Source: Marisimplicoccus sp038147335 (lineage in GTDB: Bacteria; Bacteroidota; Bacteroidia; Flavobacteriales; Flavobacteriaceae). Taken from it: 64,000 bases of DNA. The stretch lies in contig JAYQTK010000003.1 in the NCBI GenBank assembly GCA_038147335.1, positions 124,001 through 188,000 on the forward strand, in the 5' to 3' direction. The notes under the pieces were generated by a model. That model was not told the origin of the DNA. It did no database searches and saw only the letters and a program-made list of their open reading frames with translations. Within the stretch, counting starts at the first letter, position 1, and every line of letters starts with the position of its first letter. The position numbers and the translations under genes are program-made. This document shows, piece by piece, positions 27,676 through 37,572 of the stretch.

Positions 27676-28695
27676 TTATTTCCAACCAGCAGCGTCAAAT
27701 ATACGAACCGCATTTTTTCTCTCTTTACCTAACATGTTTAAATCAAGTGGGTCTTTTTTAAAACTTCCCCAATCTTTAACAATTTGATTAGGCTCAATAT
27801 TTGATTTTACAGAATATTCAAATGTATTATTAACATATGTTTCTTGGGCATCATCACTTGTAAGATATTTTATCAACTTAAGAGCATTTGACTTATTTGG
27901 AGAATTCTTTGCCAACGCAATTCCTGAAACATTTATATGAGAGCCTCTATCACCTTCCGCTTGATTTGGAAAGAAGACTGATATTGCCTTTCCAGCATTA
28001 ATCTCCTCTTCATTTTCTGAGGAGAGAAGCAAGCCAATATAATATGAGTTAACAATTGCTATATCACCTTGACCAGCAGCAATTGCTTTAACTTGGTCTC
28101 TATCATTACCCTTTGGATCCCTAGCAAAATTTGAGACTATAGCGTTAGCCCATGACTCAGTTTCTTCTTCACCAAGGTTAGCGACTAGAGATGATAACAA
28201 TGCTTGATTGTATGAGTTTGATGAAGATCTGACTAAAATTCTTCCTTTCCATTTATCATCTGCAAGATCTTCATATGTACTTAACTCATTTTCCTTAACT
28301 CTTTCGTTGCTGTAAACGATTATCCTAGATCTGTATGTCACAGGAATCCAATATCCGTTTTTATCTAAAAGGGTTTCCGTAATCCCGTCTGTTATTGAAC
28401 TGTCCTCATATTTTTGAAGTAAGCCCATATCTGTTGCTTGCCAGAGTTTACCTACATCAACTGTTATGAATAAATCTGCAGGGCTATTATCTCCCTCATT
28501 TTTAATCCTCTGTAATAGTTCATCAGCGTTAGCTTTAATCACGTTAACTTTTATCCCTGTTTCTTTTTCAAAATTATCATATTGTAGTTGATCAACATCA
28601 TAATGCCTTTGACTATATATGTTAACAATCATTTCGTTCTGATTTTTAGAGCATCCAATAGTGATTAAAAATATAAGTGATAATATTTTCTTCAT
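27676..28695 (-). CDS. Fe3+ ABC transporter substrate-binding lipoprotein (FbpA-like)
   Basis: 339 residues from ATG 28695, chosen because it gives a lipoprotein leader (MKKILSLIFLITIGC, lipid-attachment Cys 15). The mature protein is a class-II periplasmic binding fold of the ferric iron family: VNIYSQRHYDVDQLQYDNFE, then LFITVDVGKLWQA and the paired tyrosines in IVNSYYIGLL (about 205), which are iron ligands in FbpA. C-terminal GSHINVSGIALAKNSPNK is also typical. Lipid anchoring replaces the free periplasmic form of Gram-negatives such as Neisseria. A Fur/PerR-type box lies 43 nt upstream. Confidence 0.92.
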   Translation of the reverse strand: MKKILSLIFLITIGCSKNQNEMIVNIYSQRHYDVDQLQYDNFEKETGIKVNVIKANADELLQRIKNEGDNSPADLFITVDVGKLWQATDMGLLQKYEDSSITDGITETLLDKNGYWIPVTYRSRIIVYSNERVKENELSTYEDLADDKWKGRILVRSSSNSYNQALLSSLVANLGEEETESWANAIVSNFARDPKGNDRDQVKAIAAGQGDIAIVNSYYIGLLLSSENEEEINAGKAISVFFPNQAEGDRGSHINVSGIALAKNSPNKSNALKLIKYLTSDDAQETYVNNTFEYSVKSNIEPNQIVKDWGSFKKDPLDLNMLGKERKNAVRIFDAAGWK

Positions 28696-28737
28696 AATAA
28701 TTGTTTGAGATAACAATATTAGAAAAAATATTATTAT

Positions 28738-28752
28738 TTAGAACAATTCTAA
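28738..28752. promoter_or_regulatory. Fur/PerR-type box upstream of the Fbp operon
   Basis: TTAGAACAATTCTAA lies within a longer 10-bp-arm inverted repeat (28734-28756, arms TTATTTAGAA/TTCTAAATAA with 3-nt centre). It is 43 nt upstream of the binding-protein start and 63 nt upstream of the receptor start on the other strand, so it may control both divergent units. Confidence 0.6.
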
Positions 28753-28783
28753 ATAAAATATTTATATTAGCAATTCCGTTAAT

Positions 28784-28798
28784 TTGGAATGATTCTAA
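28784..28798. promoter_or_regulatory. Fur/PerR-type box upstream of the FecA-like receptor gene
   Basis: TTGGAATGATTCTAA, one arm mismatch in the 7-1-7 layout, lies 16 nt before ATG 28815. Shared features with the box at 28738 (19-mer starts ATTT, ends ATTCTAAAT) point to one regulator for the divergent iron genes. Confidence 0.55.
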
Positions 28799-28814
28799 AT
28801 TATATAAAAAACTA

Positions 28815-31032
28815 TGAAAAAGTTTATTTTATTTCCTGAAAACTGTATTCTCCATATTAACGCATTAAACTCACAAAATCAACCAACAAATTCAAACAAA
28901 ATTGATTCTAGTAACTGCATTAGATGAAGTAATAATTAAAGCCAATACAATACTTGGAAATAAATTTGTTGCAAAGAATAGAACTGGAGCTGCATATTTT
29001 TTATCAACTGCTGAACTAGCTGAATTTAACTACACAGATATTAATAGAGCATTAAGTAAGATTGCGGGAATAAATTTTTATGAAGAAGACGGATTTGGGC
29101 TTAGACCCAACATAAGCATTAGAGGTACTTCACCTGAGAGAAGTTCAAAAATTGCAATAATGGAAGATGGTATTTTAATCTCACCAGCACCCTACAGCTT
29201 CATCAGCTTATTATTTTCCATCAATAGCAAGAATGCAGGCTGTTGAAGTATTAAAAGGTAGTAGTCAGATTCAATATGGACCATATACAACTGGTGGAGC
29301 TATAAACTTTGTTTCAACTGAAATACCAGAATCTTTTAAGGGAAAAATTACAACCAATTATGGTAGCTTTAACACAGGTCAAACTCATTCAACATTTGGC
29401 AATAGTTTCGATAATTTTGGATATATGGTTGAGTATTTAAATTATAATTCAGATGGGTTTAAAGCATTAGGTAATGACTTTAATACTGGATTTGATATAA
29501 ATGAAATAACTTCAAAGATCAGGCTAAACAGTTCAGATCAATCATTAATATCTCAGAGCTTAGAATTTAAGTTTCATTATTATGATGAAATATCAAATGA
29601 AACTTATTTAGGTCTAACAGATGATGATTTTGATATTAATCCTTCATTAAGATATCCGGGTTCAGAAAAAGATAAAATGGATGCAGAACATACACAATAT
29701 TTAATTACACATCAACTAAATCTATCTGAAAGATTTAAAATTACATCTAATTTTTACCATAATGGTTTTAAAAGAAATTGGTACAAACTCGATGATATAG
29801 TTTATAATGGAGATTCACAAAAAATTTCGAAGGTATTATCAAATCCAGATAAATATTCTGGACATATGTCACTTGTCAGAGGAGAGTTGAATGAAACTGA
29901 TAATTCTTTAAAAGTAAAAGCAAATAATAGAGAATATGTGTCAAAAGGAATTCAAACAAAAATTGATTACCATTGGTATGGGAAAAATGATTCATTTAAT
30001 GACCTAGAAATTGGTTTTAGATTTCATTATGATGAAGAAGATAGATTTCAATGGGAAGATATATATAATATAAATAATGGGTTCATGTCACTCAGTAAAT
30101 ATGGAGATAAAGGATCGCAGGGCAATAGAATAAGTTCTGCTAATTCATTTGCTTCTTATATAATGTATAAATACAAATTAAAAAGATTTACAATTACACC
30201 GGGAATAAGATATGAATCTATTGACTTGGAGAGAAATGATTACGGAAAATTAAATCCTAAAAGAAATAAAAATGAGGTTTCATATAGACAAAATAAGGTT
30301 TCAGTATTTATACCTGGCTTTGGCCTAAATTACAGCTTTAACAACAATGTTTCTATGTTTGGTGGATTACATAAAGGTTATTCACCTCCAGGAAGTTCAG
30401 AGGGGCAGAAAGCTGAAGAAAGCATTAATATTGAAATTGGAACTAGACTTTCATATAAAAAATTCAATTCAGAATTAATTTTCTATCAAAACAACTACAC
30501 TAACTTATTAGGTAATGATTTAGCAGCAACAGGTGGTTTTGGGGAGCTAGATCCATTTAATGCTGGTAAAGCTTTAGTAAATGGACTTGAATTTTTATTG
30601 AGAACAAATTTAATAGAAAACAATGAAGTTTCTGTTCCTTTTTCGCTTTCCTATACTCTTACAAATGCAAAATTTCTAAGCGATTTTGGAAGTACCCAAG
30701 ATATCTGGGGAGAAGTTAGTAATGGTGATAGGATTCCATATATACCAAAACATCAATTAAATTCTTCAATCAGCTTTCAAGCTGATAAATATGAAATTAA
30801 TTTAAGCGGAAATTACAATGGAAAATTTTCAACTATTGCAAATGGTTCAGTTGAGATACCTTCCTATTTAATTTTTGACATATCCTTTAGATATAACTTA
30901 AGTTCAGATATTACATTTAGATCAAAAATATTAAACCTTTTTGATAAAGATTATGCAGTTTCTAGAGCCCCTGCTGGATTAAGGCCAGGTCATCCCTTTG
31001 GAATTTTTGCTGGGTTTGAATATCGATTTTAG
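28815..31032 (+). CDS. FecA-like TonB-dependent receptor, two N-terminal frameshifts
   Basis: The parts make one receptor: ATG 28815 with leader and NKIDS; then LDEVIIKANTI ... SIRGTSPERSSKIAIMEDG (plug domain, with TonB-box-like start); then QAVEVLKGSSQIQYGPYTTG to the barrel end ILNLFDKDYAVSRAPAGLRP ... YRF at 31032. An extra A near 28910 and an extra T at 29199-29200 shift the frame; removing them restores APYSSSAYYFPSIARMQAVE. The GAINFVS plug motif is FecA-type, and with the divergent Fbp operon this suggests a ferric-siderophore or ferric-citrate receptor. The barrel (599 residues) is intact. I cannot say whether the indels are real. Confidence 0.85.
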
Positions 31033-31071
31033 TTTTTTATGAATTAAAATTTCTTTTACTTTTGATTTAAT

Positions 31072-31468
31072 ATGAGTCAAGAAAATGAAATTATTATCTA
31101 TGATGGAATTTGTGTTCTTTGTAATTTTTTTATGCGTTTTATACTAAAAAAAAAGACACGAGTTTAAATTTTAAAGCAACTACTTTGCAGAGCAATTATA
31201 CAACAAAAAACTATCCTCAAGTTACTAAAGTAGACTCTGTAGCTTTAATTCTCAAAATGGTGATATTTTACAAAAAAGTAAAGCTGTTTATTACATTCTA
31301 AAAAAGTAAAAACATTTATTTTTAATCAGAGTTCTAATTTTCATACTACCCTCGTTTTTTTTCTGATTTAGTTTATGACCTAGTTGCTAAAACTAGATAT
31401 ATGATTTTGGCAGATATGATTCATGTCCTGTTTTAGAAGATAATTTAAATTCAAGGATAATTGAATAA
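31072..31468 (+). pseudogene. DCC-family (DUF393) thiol-disulfide oxidoreductase, multiply frameshifted
   Basis: Read with about five one-base corrections the stretch encodes a complete DCC protein of about 132 residues: IIIYDGICVLCNFFMRFILK (CVLC, active-site CxxC), then TTLQSNY, VDSVALI, NGDILQKSKAVYYILK, FFSDLVYDLVAKTRY and RYDSCPVLEDN. The breaks are at homopolymers (A9 near 31145, T runs near 31360) while the protein sequence is otherwise well conserved, which fits poor base-calling or very recent decay. 31469-31616 has no gene that I can identify. Confidence 0.6.
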
Positions 31469-31616
31469 AAATCTAAGGAACCTATATTGATATTTTATAT
31501 TAACGATTTTTTAACAAATTCAATAAAATAAGGAACTTTCAGCTATATTTTTAAAACCTTAAATGTTATTATTATGAACTTTATGACATTACATTTGCAT
31601 TTCAAAAAATTACCTG

Positions 31617-33684
31617 TTGAGAATTTTAAAACTATCACTTCTCGTTGTTTGTGTTTCCTTTTTTCAAATACTTAAAGCACAACAGACTTAATGATACTCT
31701 TAATACCAACATTCTAGATGAAGTAATTATCTCTGCTACGAAAACTTTAAGACAACTTTCGACCTTGCCACTTCCAGCCAAACTTATTTCAAAAGAAGAA
31801 ATAATTAAGAGTAACTCAAGCAGTCTAACTGAGATTTTAGATGATCAAATTGGAATTTTTATCGTTCCTGATTTTGGAGGAAGTAATGGAGTTCAAATGC
31901 AAGGGCTAGATTTTCTGAATATACATTGTTATTGATTGATGGTTACCCATTAATTGGAAGACAATCAGGAACTCTTGATTTAGATAGGATATCTGTTGGA
32001 AATATTGAAAAAATTGAGATTATCAAAGGCAGCTCATCAAGCTTATATGGTACTGATGCAATTGGTGGAGTTATTAATTTAATTACATCTGAAGCACAAA
32101 AAGACCTATCATTTAATTCTAGCTATAAATATTCATCCTACAACACAAATGATCTATCGTTAAATCTTGGAACAATTGTTAATGATAATCATCGGTTTAA
32201 TGTTTATTTAAATTCTCTTAGTAGTGATGGATACGACCTTATAAAAAATGATCTTATGAATACTGTTGAGCCATACAAAAGGTATACAGGATTCATAAGA
32301 TATAATTACACTAATAATAAATGGACAGTTTTCTCATCTATTAGAGGATATATAGAGAATCAAGACTTTAAATTGAACGATAATGTTTATGGTGATAACA
32401 TTACCAATGAATTTAGCTTAAATACCTCAATTAAATATTTGAGTAATGATAGGCTAATGATAATTATAGATAATTATTTTACTAATTATAAGAATGATGA
32501 AGAATTAAAGTCTAATAATTTTAACTATGAAGAGTCATTTTTTGATCAATCACTTTACAAAGCAGAGCTAAGATCAATTTTTGATATAAACGAAGAAAAT
32601 AAACTAATATTTGGTATTGGCTATAGTAATGAATCATTAAGCAGAAATAATTTTTTTGATACTAATGTTTCTCAAAATTCAACAAATTACTTCATTCAGT
32701 ATGAAGGCTTTGTCTTTGAAAATACTAATTATATTTTTGGAGCCAGATTCGATAAGCATAACCAGTATCAGTCTGTATTTAGCCCAAGAGCTGCATTAAG
32801 AACTAAATTAAATGATAATATTTCAATTAAATTATCTTTTGGGAAAGGTTTTAAAACACCTGACTTTAGACAATTATATTTTAACTTTTCCAATTTCAAC
32901 ATCTGATATTCAGTAATTGGATTTAATGCTGCTAAAGAAATAATATCTAATCTTCAAGATTTAAATCAAATCTCAAATTTGATAATTTCTGAAGAGGAAT
33001 TTAATGGAAACCTAAAACCTGAAACATCATTAAGCTTCAATCTAGGTTTAAATTATAAACCAAATAATAGAATCAATGTTGATATAAATTTATTTAGAAA
33101 TCAAATTAAAAATCTTATTGATTACAAAATAATTGCCACAAAAATCAATGGCCAAAATATTTTTAGCTATTACAATCTAAATAAAGTTTACACCCAAGGT
33201 CTAGAGGTAAATTCAACATTTAAGTTAAAAGATAATATCGATTTTGCCATAGGCTATCAGTATCTTGACGCAAAGGATAATGACGCAGTTAATAGAATTG
33301 AAAATGGTGAGGTTTATGCAAGAGTTAGTCCAAGAAGTTCTTCTTTTAGAATTGAATCAAATGATTATTTTGGATTATACAATCGTTCAAAACATAACAT
33401 AAATTCAAAGATTACTATATCTTCAAAAAATAATTTTCAAATCTATTTTAAGTCAAAATATAGAAGTAGATATGGCTTAATGGATAATAATGGGAATGAT
33501 ATTTTAGATAATTATGATCAATTTGTCAATCCTTTCATAATATCTGATTTGTCAATCTCCAAAAAAATTAAAAACTACACTTTCACCCTGGGATCAGACC
33601 AACTTATTTGATTATTCAGATCCTCAAAATTTACCGAATAACCCAGGGAGAATAGTTTATTCAAAAATTATAATATCAATTTAA
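31617..33684 (+). pseudogene. HmuR-like haem/iron TonB-dependent receptor, broken by frameshifts and a stop
   Basis: Consecutive pieces make one receptor: leader ILKLSLLVVCVSFFQILKAQ; LDEVIISATKTLRQLSTLPL (TonB-box/plug); after a lost T at 31911-31914, SEYTLLLIDGYPLIGRQSG and YGTDAIGGVINLIT; barrel with DFRQLYFNFSNF; an in-frame TGA at 32904-32906 where Gly is expected; LKPETSLSFNLG; then after an extra C at 33599-33600 NLFDYSDPQNLPNNPGRIVY to TAA 33684. The start codon is unclear (TTG 31617 or another). Together with the HmuY-like gene 20 nt downstream this is a haem-uptake locus of hmuYR type. At least four disruptions are present. Confidence 0.7.
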
Positions 33685-33703
33685 ACAATCAAATCTTAAA
33701 ATT

Positions 33704-34342
33704 ATGAGAAAAACAATTACCTATATTACTTTATTATCATTAATAATTTCATCATGTAGTAAAGATGATGAAGTTCAGCTTTTAGATATTGTATCCGAAA
33801 GTTTTGAAAATCTTTATGCGCCTCAAAATGGAGGAGTAAATCCTAGAACTGGTCAGTTTACACCAATATCAGGCGAATTCACAAAATTTAATTTTTCAAC
33901 CGGACAAATCACAACTAGTGAAACAGATTGGGATGTTGCATTTAGAGGAACTGATATAATTGTTAACGGAGGGGAATCTCTTGGAACCATAGATGAACCT
34001 TCTAGAACAGGAAACGCTGCAGTATATATTGCAAGTGGGACTATGTTGTCAGTTGTCGAAGTTGATTTACAATCATTAAGTCAAGACTCCACATCTGGAT
34101 ATGCAATTCCATCTGGAGGAGGTAATGGATGGTATACATATCAAGGACCTCCTGTTAATATAATCTCTCCAACACCAGGAAAAATATTAGTATTTAGAAC
34201 TTTTGATGGTAAATATGCTAAAATGGAGATTTTAAGTTATTACAAAGATGCACCTGAAAGCCCTGATGCATTCACAGATGAGTCTAGATATTATACATTC
34301 AATTATGAATATCAGCCTAATGAGGGGATAACAAATTTCTAA
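33704..34342 (+). CDS. HmuY-family haem-binding lipoprotein
   Basis: 212 residues with leader MRKTITYITLLSLIISSC (lipid Cys 18). The HmuY domain is visible as FTKFNFSTGQ ... SETDWDVAFRGTDIIVNGG (about 66-93) and YTFNYEYQPN at the C-terminus. In Porphyromonas HmuY captures haem and hands it to the TonB receptor HmuR; haem ligands there are two His, which I do not see here, so the ligand mode (for example Met or none) is open. It directly follows the receptor gene and is followed by a strong terminator. Confidence 0.8.
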   Translation: MRKTITYITLLSLIISSCSKDDEVQLLDIVSESFENLYAPQNGGVNPRTGQFTPISGEFTKFNFSTGQITTSETDWDVAFRGTDIIVNGGESLGTIDEPSRTGNAAVYIASGTMLSVVEVDLQSLSQDSTSGYAIPSGGGNGWYTYQGPPVNIISPTPGKILVFRTFDGKYAKMEILSYYKDAPESPDAFTDESRYYTFNYEYQPNEGITNF

Positions 34343-34354
34343 ACCAATTTGTTT

Positions 34355-34395
34355 AAAAAAGTATATCCACGGTTAAGGTGGATATACTTTTTTAT
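34355..34395. terminator. Strong bidirectional intrinsic terminator
   Basis: Perfect 12-bp stem AAGTATATCCAC (34359-34370) / GTGGATATACTT (34378-34389), loop GGTTAAG, flanked by A6 on the left and a T run on the right. It lies between the convergent HmuY-like and AraC genes and can stop both. Confidence 0.9.
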
Positions 34396-34398
34396 TAT

Positions 34399-35244
34399 TT
34401 AGTTTAGATATTTCTTTGGTGTGATGCCAAATCTTTTTTTGAATGCATTAATAAAGTGACTAGCTGAGGAATAGCCTAAGTGTTGTGAAACTTCATTTAC
34501 ATTATAATTTTTACTTGATAACATTTGACTAGCTTTTGTCATTTTATATTCAGATAGAAAACCATAGACAGTATTTCCATACACTTGCTTAAACCCTGTT
34601 TTTAAATTTTTCAAAGGAATTTCAACTTTGGTAGCCAATTCATTTAATCCAGGTGGGTTATCAATATTTTGAAGAATAATTTCTTTAGCCCTTTTGATCT
34701 TGGCAATATTCTTATCATCAGCAAGAAATGGGCATTGATCTAGATCAAATTCATTAGATGTATTATATAGAATACTTAAAAGCTCTAAAACCTTTCCATT
34801 AAAATATATTTTTTTGATATTCTTATTTAGATTTTCATTTAAAATTTGATTTAATACAGTCAATGTTTTATTTGGAATAGAATCCTCTTTATAATATTTT
34901 TTATTAAGGTTATCATCTGAAATGAAAGAGATAGAACTTGCTGAATCAGAAAAAAGACTATGAAATTTATTAATGGAAATTAATAAGCTCACTAGTTTAG
35001 TTTTTGGAGAAATATTACAATTAATTGGTATATTTTTTGAAGGATTATAAAGAGTCAAAAACTTATTACTGTCTAAATTTAATTTATATGAGTCATTGTT
35101 ATAGCTAAATGAAGCATTACCATCTATGCAGAAATGAAATTGAATATATTTTAAATCTACATCTAAGAAAAAATTACCAGAATTATCATCAATTTTAGAT
35201 GTATAACACAAAGTTATTTCTTTATCTATATTCTCAATAATCAT
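34399..35244 (-). CDS. AraC/PchR-type transcriptional regulator
   Basis: 281 residues. The C-terminal AraC domain (about 180-281) has two HTH motifs: LNELATKVEIPLKNLKTGFK and EVSQHLGYSSASHFINAFKK followed by RFGITPKKYL. The N-terminal domain (1-170) is a beta-rich sensor, with FHFCIDGNASFSYN. The LKNLKTGFKQVYG form is found in PchR-like regulators of siderophore and haem receptors. Convergent to the receptor-HmuY operon, it is a candidate regulator of it. Its first codons lie on the complement of the truncated antiporter gene. Confidence 0.88.
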   Translation of the reverse strand: MIIENIDKEITLCYTSKIDDNSGNFFLDVDLKYIQFHFCIDGNASFSYNNDSYKLNLDSNKFLTLYNPSKNIPINCNISPKTKLVSLLISINKFHSLFSDSASSISFISDDNLNKKYYKEDSIPNKTLTVLNQILNENLNKNIKKIYFNGKVLELLSILYNTSNEFDLDQCPFLADDKNIAKIKRAKEIILQNIDNPPGLNELATKVEIPLKNLKTGFKQVYGNTVYGFLSEYKMTKASQMLSSKNYNVNEVSQHLGYSSASHFINAFKKRFGITPKKYLN

Positions 35245-36442
35245 AAGAACAAAGTTTCCATCCGTAATACTTCTAGTATTAACAGGTATTATTGCAAGAT
35301 TTATATCTTCTTATTATGGATACGATAATTTCCAGTTCCTAGATAGCCTTGTTCCTGTTCTTGGGACCATAGGATTAATACTTATAGTTCTGGAAGCTGC
35401 GTTAGAATTAGAAATCAAAAAAGAGAAAACTGAAATTATTGTAAAAGGTTTTTTAGCTGCTTTTGTGATACTTGTTATTAATATAATTTTAGTAAGTCTA
35501 TTCTTTGAAAATGTAATTGGCCTTTCATATCCTAACTCAGTTATATATGCAATTCCATTATCAATTATAAGTAGTGCTGTAGCTATTCCCTCGGCGACAG
35601 GACTTATTACAAAAAATAAAGAATTTGTAGTATATGAATCAACATTCTCAGATATTTTAGGTATTATGATTTTCTACTATTGTATAAGACAAGCAGAAAA
35701 GGCAGAACCTCTAATTGGTGTTGAGCCTATTGTTACTTTATTAGGGCAGATAATCTTAATAATAATTATTTCAATAGCAATAACATATCTACTTTTTCTT
35801 CTTATTCAAAGGATTGAACATCATGTTAAGTTTTTTCTAATTCTAGCCTTATTAATTTTAGCTTATGAGATTGGTAAAGATTTTTTAAAACTTCCGTCAT
35901 TAGTACTAATATTTATTTTTGGAATTTTTCTTTCAAATTTTACAAACCTGATTCCAAAGAGTTTGAAAAAATATATCAAAACAGATGATGTTAAAAAATC
36001 TGACTTACATGAGTTTCATTTACTGACTGCTGAATCAACATTTTTAGTTAGAACCTTCTTCTTTTTATTCTTTGGTTTCTCAATACCTCTTGATAGTTTT
36101 GTTGAGTTTGAACCATATATAATTGGTGCAACTGTTTTGCTAATTATGTATGGAGTTAGATATTTTTATTTAGCTCTTGTATTAAATGATGAAGAGTCTA
36201 AACCTCTTCTTTACTTTTCACCCAGAGGATTAATAACTATACTTCTATTCCTAAGCATATCTGATTATGATATTCAAAAGAGTAATATTGTCGATGAAAA
36301 AGTACTACTAGTAATTATTATTGCTTCAATGTTAATAATGATTCAAGGGTCTATAAAGAGAACAAAGAAAGAAGATGAAGAATCTAATGAACCCCAACAA
36401 TCTCTATCTGAAATAGTCGACTCACAAATTGATAAAAAATGA
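35207..36442 (+). CDS. Cation:proton antiporter (CPA family), 5'-truncated
   Basis: Recognisable antiporter sequence starts at about 35225 (SIIIRTKFPSVILLVLTGI, LDSLVPVLGTIGLILIVLEA) but the frame has a stop at 35204-35206 and no ATG, and the AraC start codon overlaps it. The first helix, normally about 20 residues before SIIIRTKFPS, is missing. A GTG at 35465 would give 325 residues lacking two or three more helices. About nine membrane segments remain, then a hydrophilic tail. Its stop overlaps the next ATG (ATGA at 36439). Possibly non-functional; it marks the right edge of the iron/haem island. Confidence 0.7.
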   Translation, partial: HKVISLSIFSIIIRTKFPSVILLVLTGIIARFISSYYGYDNFQFLDSLVPVLGTIGLILIVLEAALELEIKKEKTEIIVKGFLAAFVILVINIILVSLFFENVIGLSYPNSVIYAIPLSIISSAVAIPSATGLITKNKEFVVYESTFSDILGIMIFYYCIRQAEKAEPLIGVEPIVTLLGQIILIIIISIAITYLLFLLIQRIEHHVKFFLILALLILAYEIGKDFLKLPSLVLIFIFGIFLSNFTNLIPKSLKKYIKTDDVKKSDLHEFHLLTAESTFLVRTFFFLFFGFSIPLDSFVEFEPYIIGATVLLIMYGVRYFYLALVLNDEESKPLLYFSPRGLITILLFLSISDYDIQKSNIVDEKVLLVIIIASMLIMIQGSIKRTKKEDEESNEPQQSLSEIVDSQIDKK

Positions 36443-37572
36443 AAAAAATAAAAATTTTAGCGTTAACTATAGCAGTTTTATTTGCAGTTGTTTACACTCT
36501 AAATTTAGAATATTTTGTAAAAGGGATTAGAATTGTATACCTAAATGGAGAGTCTACAGTCTTTATAGATGATTTAAAATATTTTGATTATAAGACCATT
36601 AAATCACCCGAAGAAAAATCACCATGGAAAGAGAGTGAGAGTAAGACAACTAATTTTTCTTCAGAATTTGAGGATTATAATAAAAAAATGGGAACTGCTG
36701 CATATGTTGTTATTCATAATGACACAATTATAGGCGAGAAATATTATGAAGATTATTCAGTCAACTCATCAACTAACTCATTCTCAATGGCAAAGACATT
36801 TGTTTCATTAATGATGGCTAAAGCTTATGAACAAGGTTATATTAAAAGTCTTGAAGATAAAGTGGTTGATTATATTCCAGATCTAAAAGGAGAATTTGCT
36901 AACGATGTAAAAATAATTGATTTAGCAGCTATGACATCTGGTTTAGAATGGGATGAGGGTACATCTAATCCTTTTAGTCCTGTTGCTAAGCAATACTTTT
37001 ATGAAGATGTAGTCAAATTAATGTTAGATCAGCCATTTATTGACGCACCTGGCACAAATTATCACTATTCTAGTGGTAATACTCAAATATTATCCATGGT
37101 TATTGAAAAAGCAACTGGCATAAAAACAAATGATTATTTTGAGAAAGAATTCTGGTCAAAAATTAATCCTGACAATGATGCATATTGGCAAATAGATAGT
37201 AAGGAATCAGGAAACGTAAAATCCTTCTGCTGCTTTCATTCAAATGCAAGAGATTTTTCTAGGCTTGGCAAACTATATCTTGACAATGGAAGTTGGAATG
37301 GCAGTCAGATTATTGATTCCACATTTATTAAAAAGTCTATAAAACCATATTTAGATAACTTTGATGCCTATGGAATTGGAGTGTGGTTGTCTAATTATAA
37401 AGATTTAAAAATATCTCTAATGAGTGGTCACCAAGGACAGTATGTAATTATGATACCTGAAAAAAAATTAATAATTACTAGGCTTGGTAAAAGAGATGTT
37501 GATCTTGGAAGACCAGGAGTTTCCCCTGATGTACTTGTATATATTGATGAAGCTTTAAAACTTATTGACTAA
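36439..37572 (+). CDS. Serine hydrolase, beta-lactamase/class C family
   Basis: 377 residues with an N-terminal membrane anchor (about 5-22). The nucleophile motif S-x-x-K is SMAKTF (about 115), the second motif YSSGN (about 210) and a third region SGHQGQ (about 334) replaces KTG. The fold is that of class C beta-lactamases, DD-peptidases and 6-aminohexanoate-oligomer hydrolases; substrate unknown. It overlaps the antiporter by 4 nt, so the two were translationally coupled. A distant relative lies at 41573. Confidence 0.85.
   Translation: MKKIKILALTIAVLFAVVYTLNLEYFVKGIRIVYLNGESTVFIDDLKYFDYKTIKSPEEKSPWKESESKTTNFSSEFEDYNKKMGTAAYVVIHNDTIIGEKYYEDYSVNSSTNSFSMAKTFVSLMMAKAYEQGYIKSLEDKVVDYIPDLKGEFANDVKIIDLAAMTSGLEWDEGTSNPFSPVAKQYFYEDVVKLMLDQPFIDAPGTNYHYSSGNTQILSMVIEKATGIKTNDYFEKEFWSKINPDNDAYWQIDSKESGNVKSFCCFHSNARDFSRLGKLYLDNGSWNGSQIIDSTFIKKSIKPYLDNFDAYGIGVWLSNYKDLKISLMSGHQGQYVIMIPEKKLIITRLGKRDVDLGRPGVSPDVLVYIDEALKLID

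Noticed and set aside
32904..32906. TGA read as Gly by a variant genetic code
   Set aside because: TGA clearly ends other intact frames in the window; a point mutation or error is simpler.
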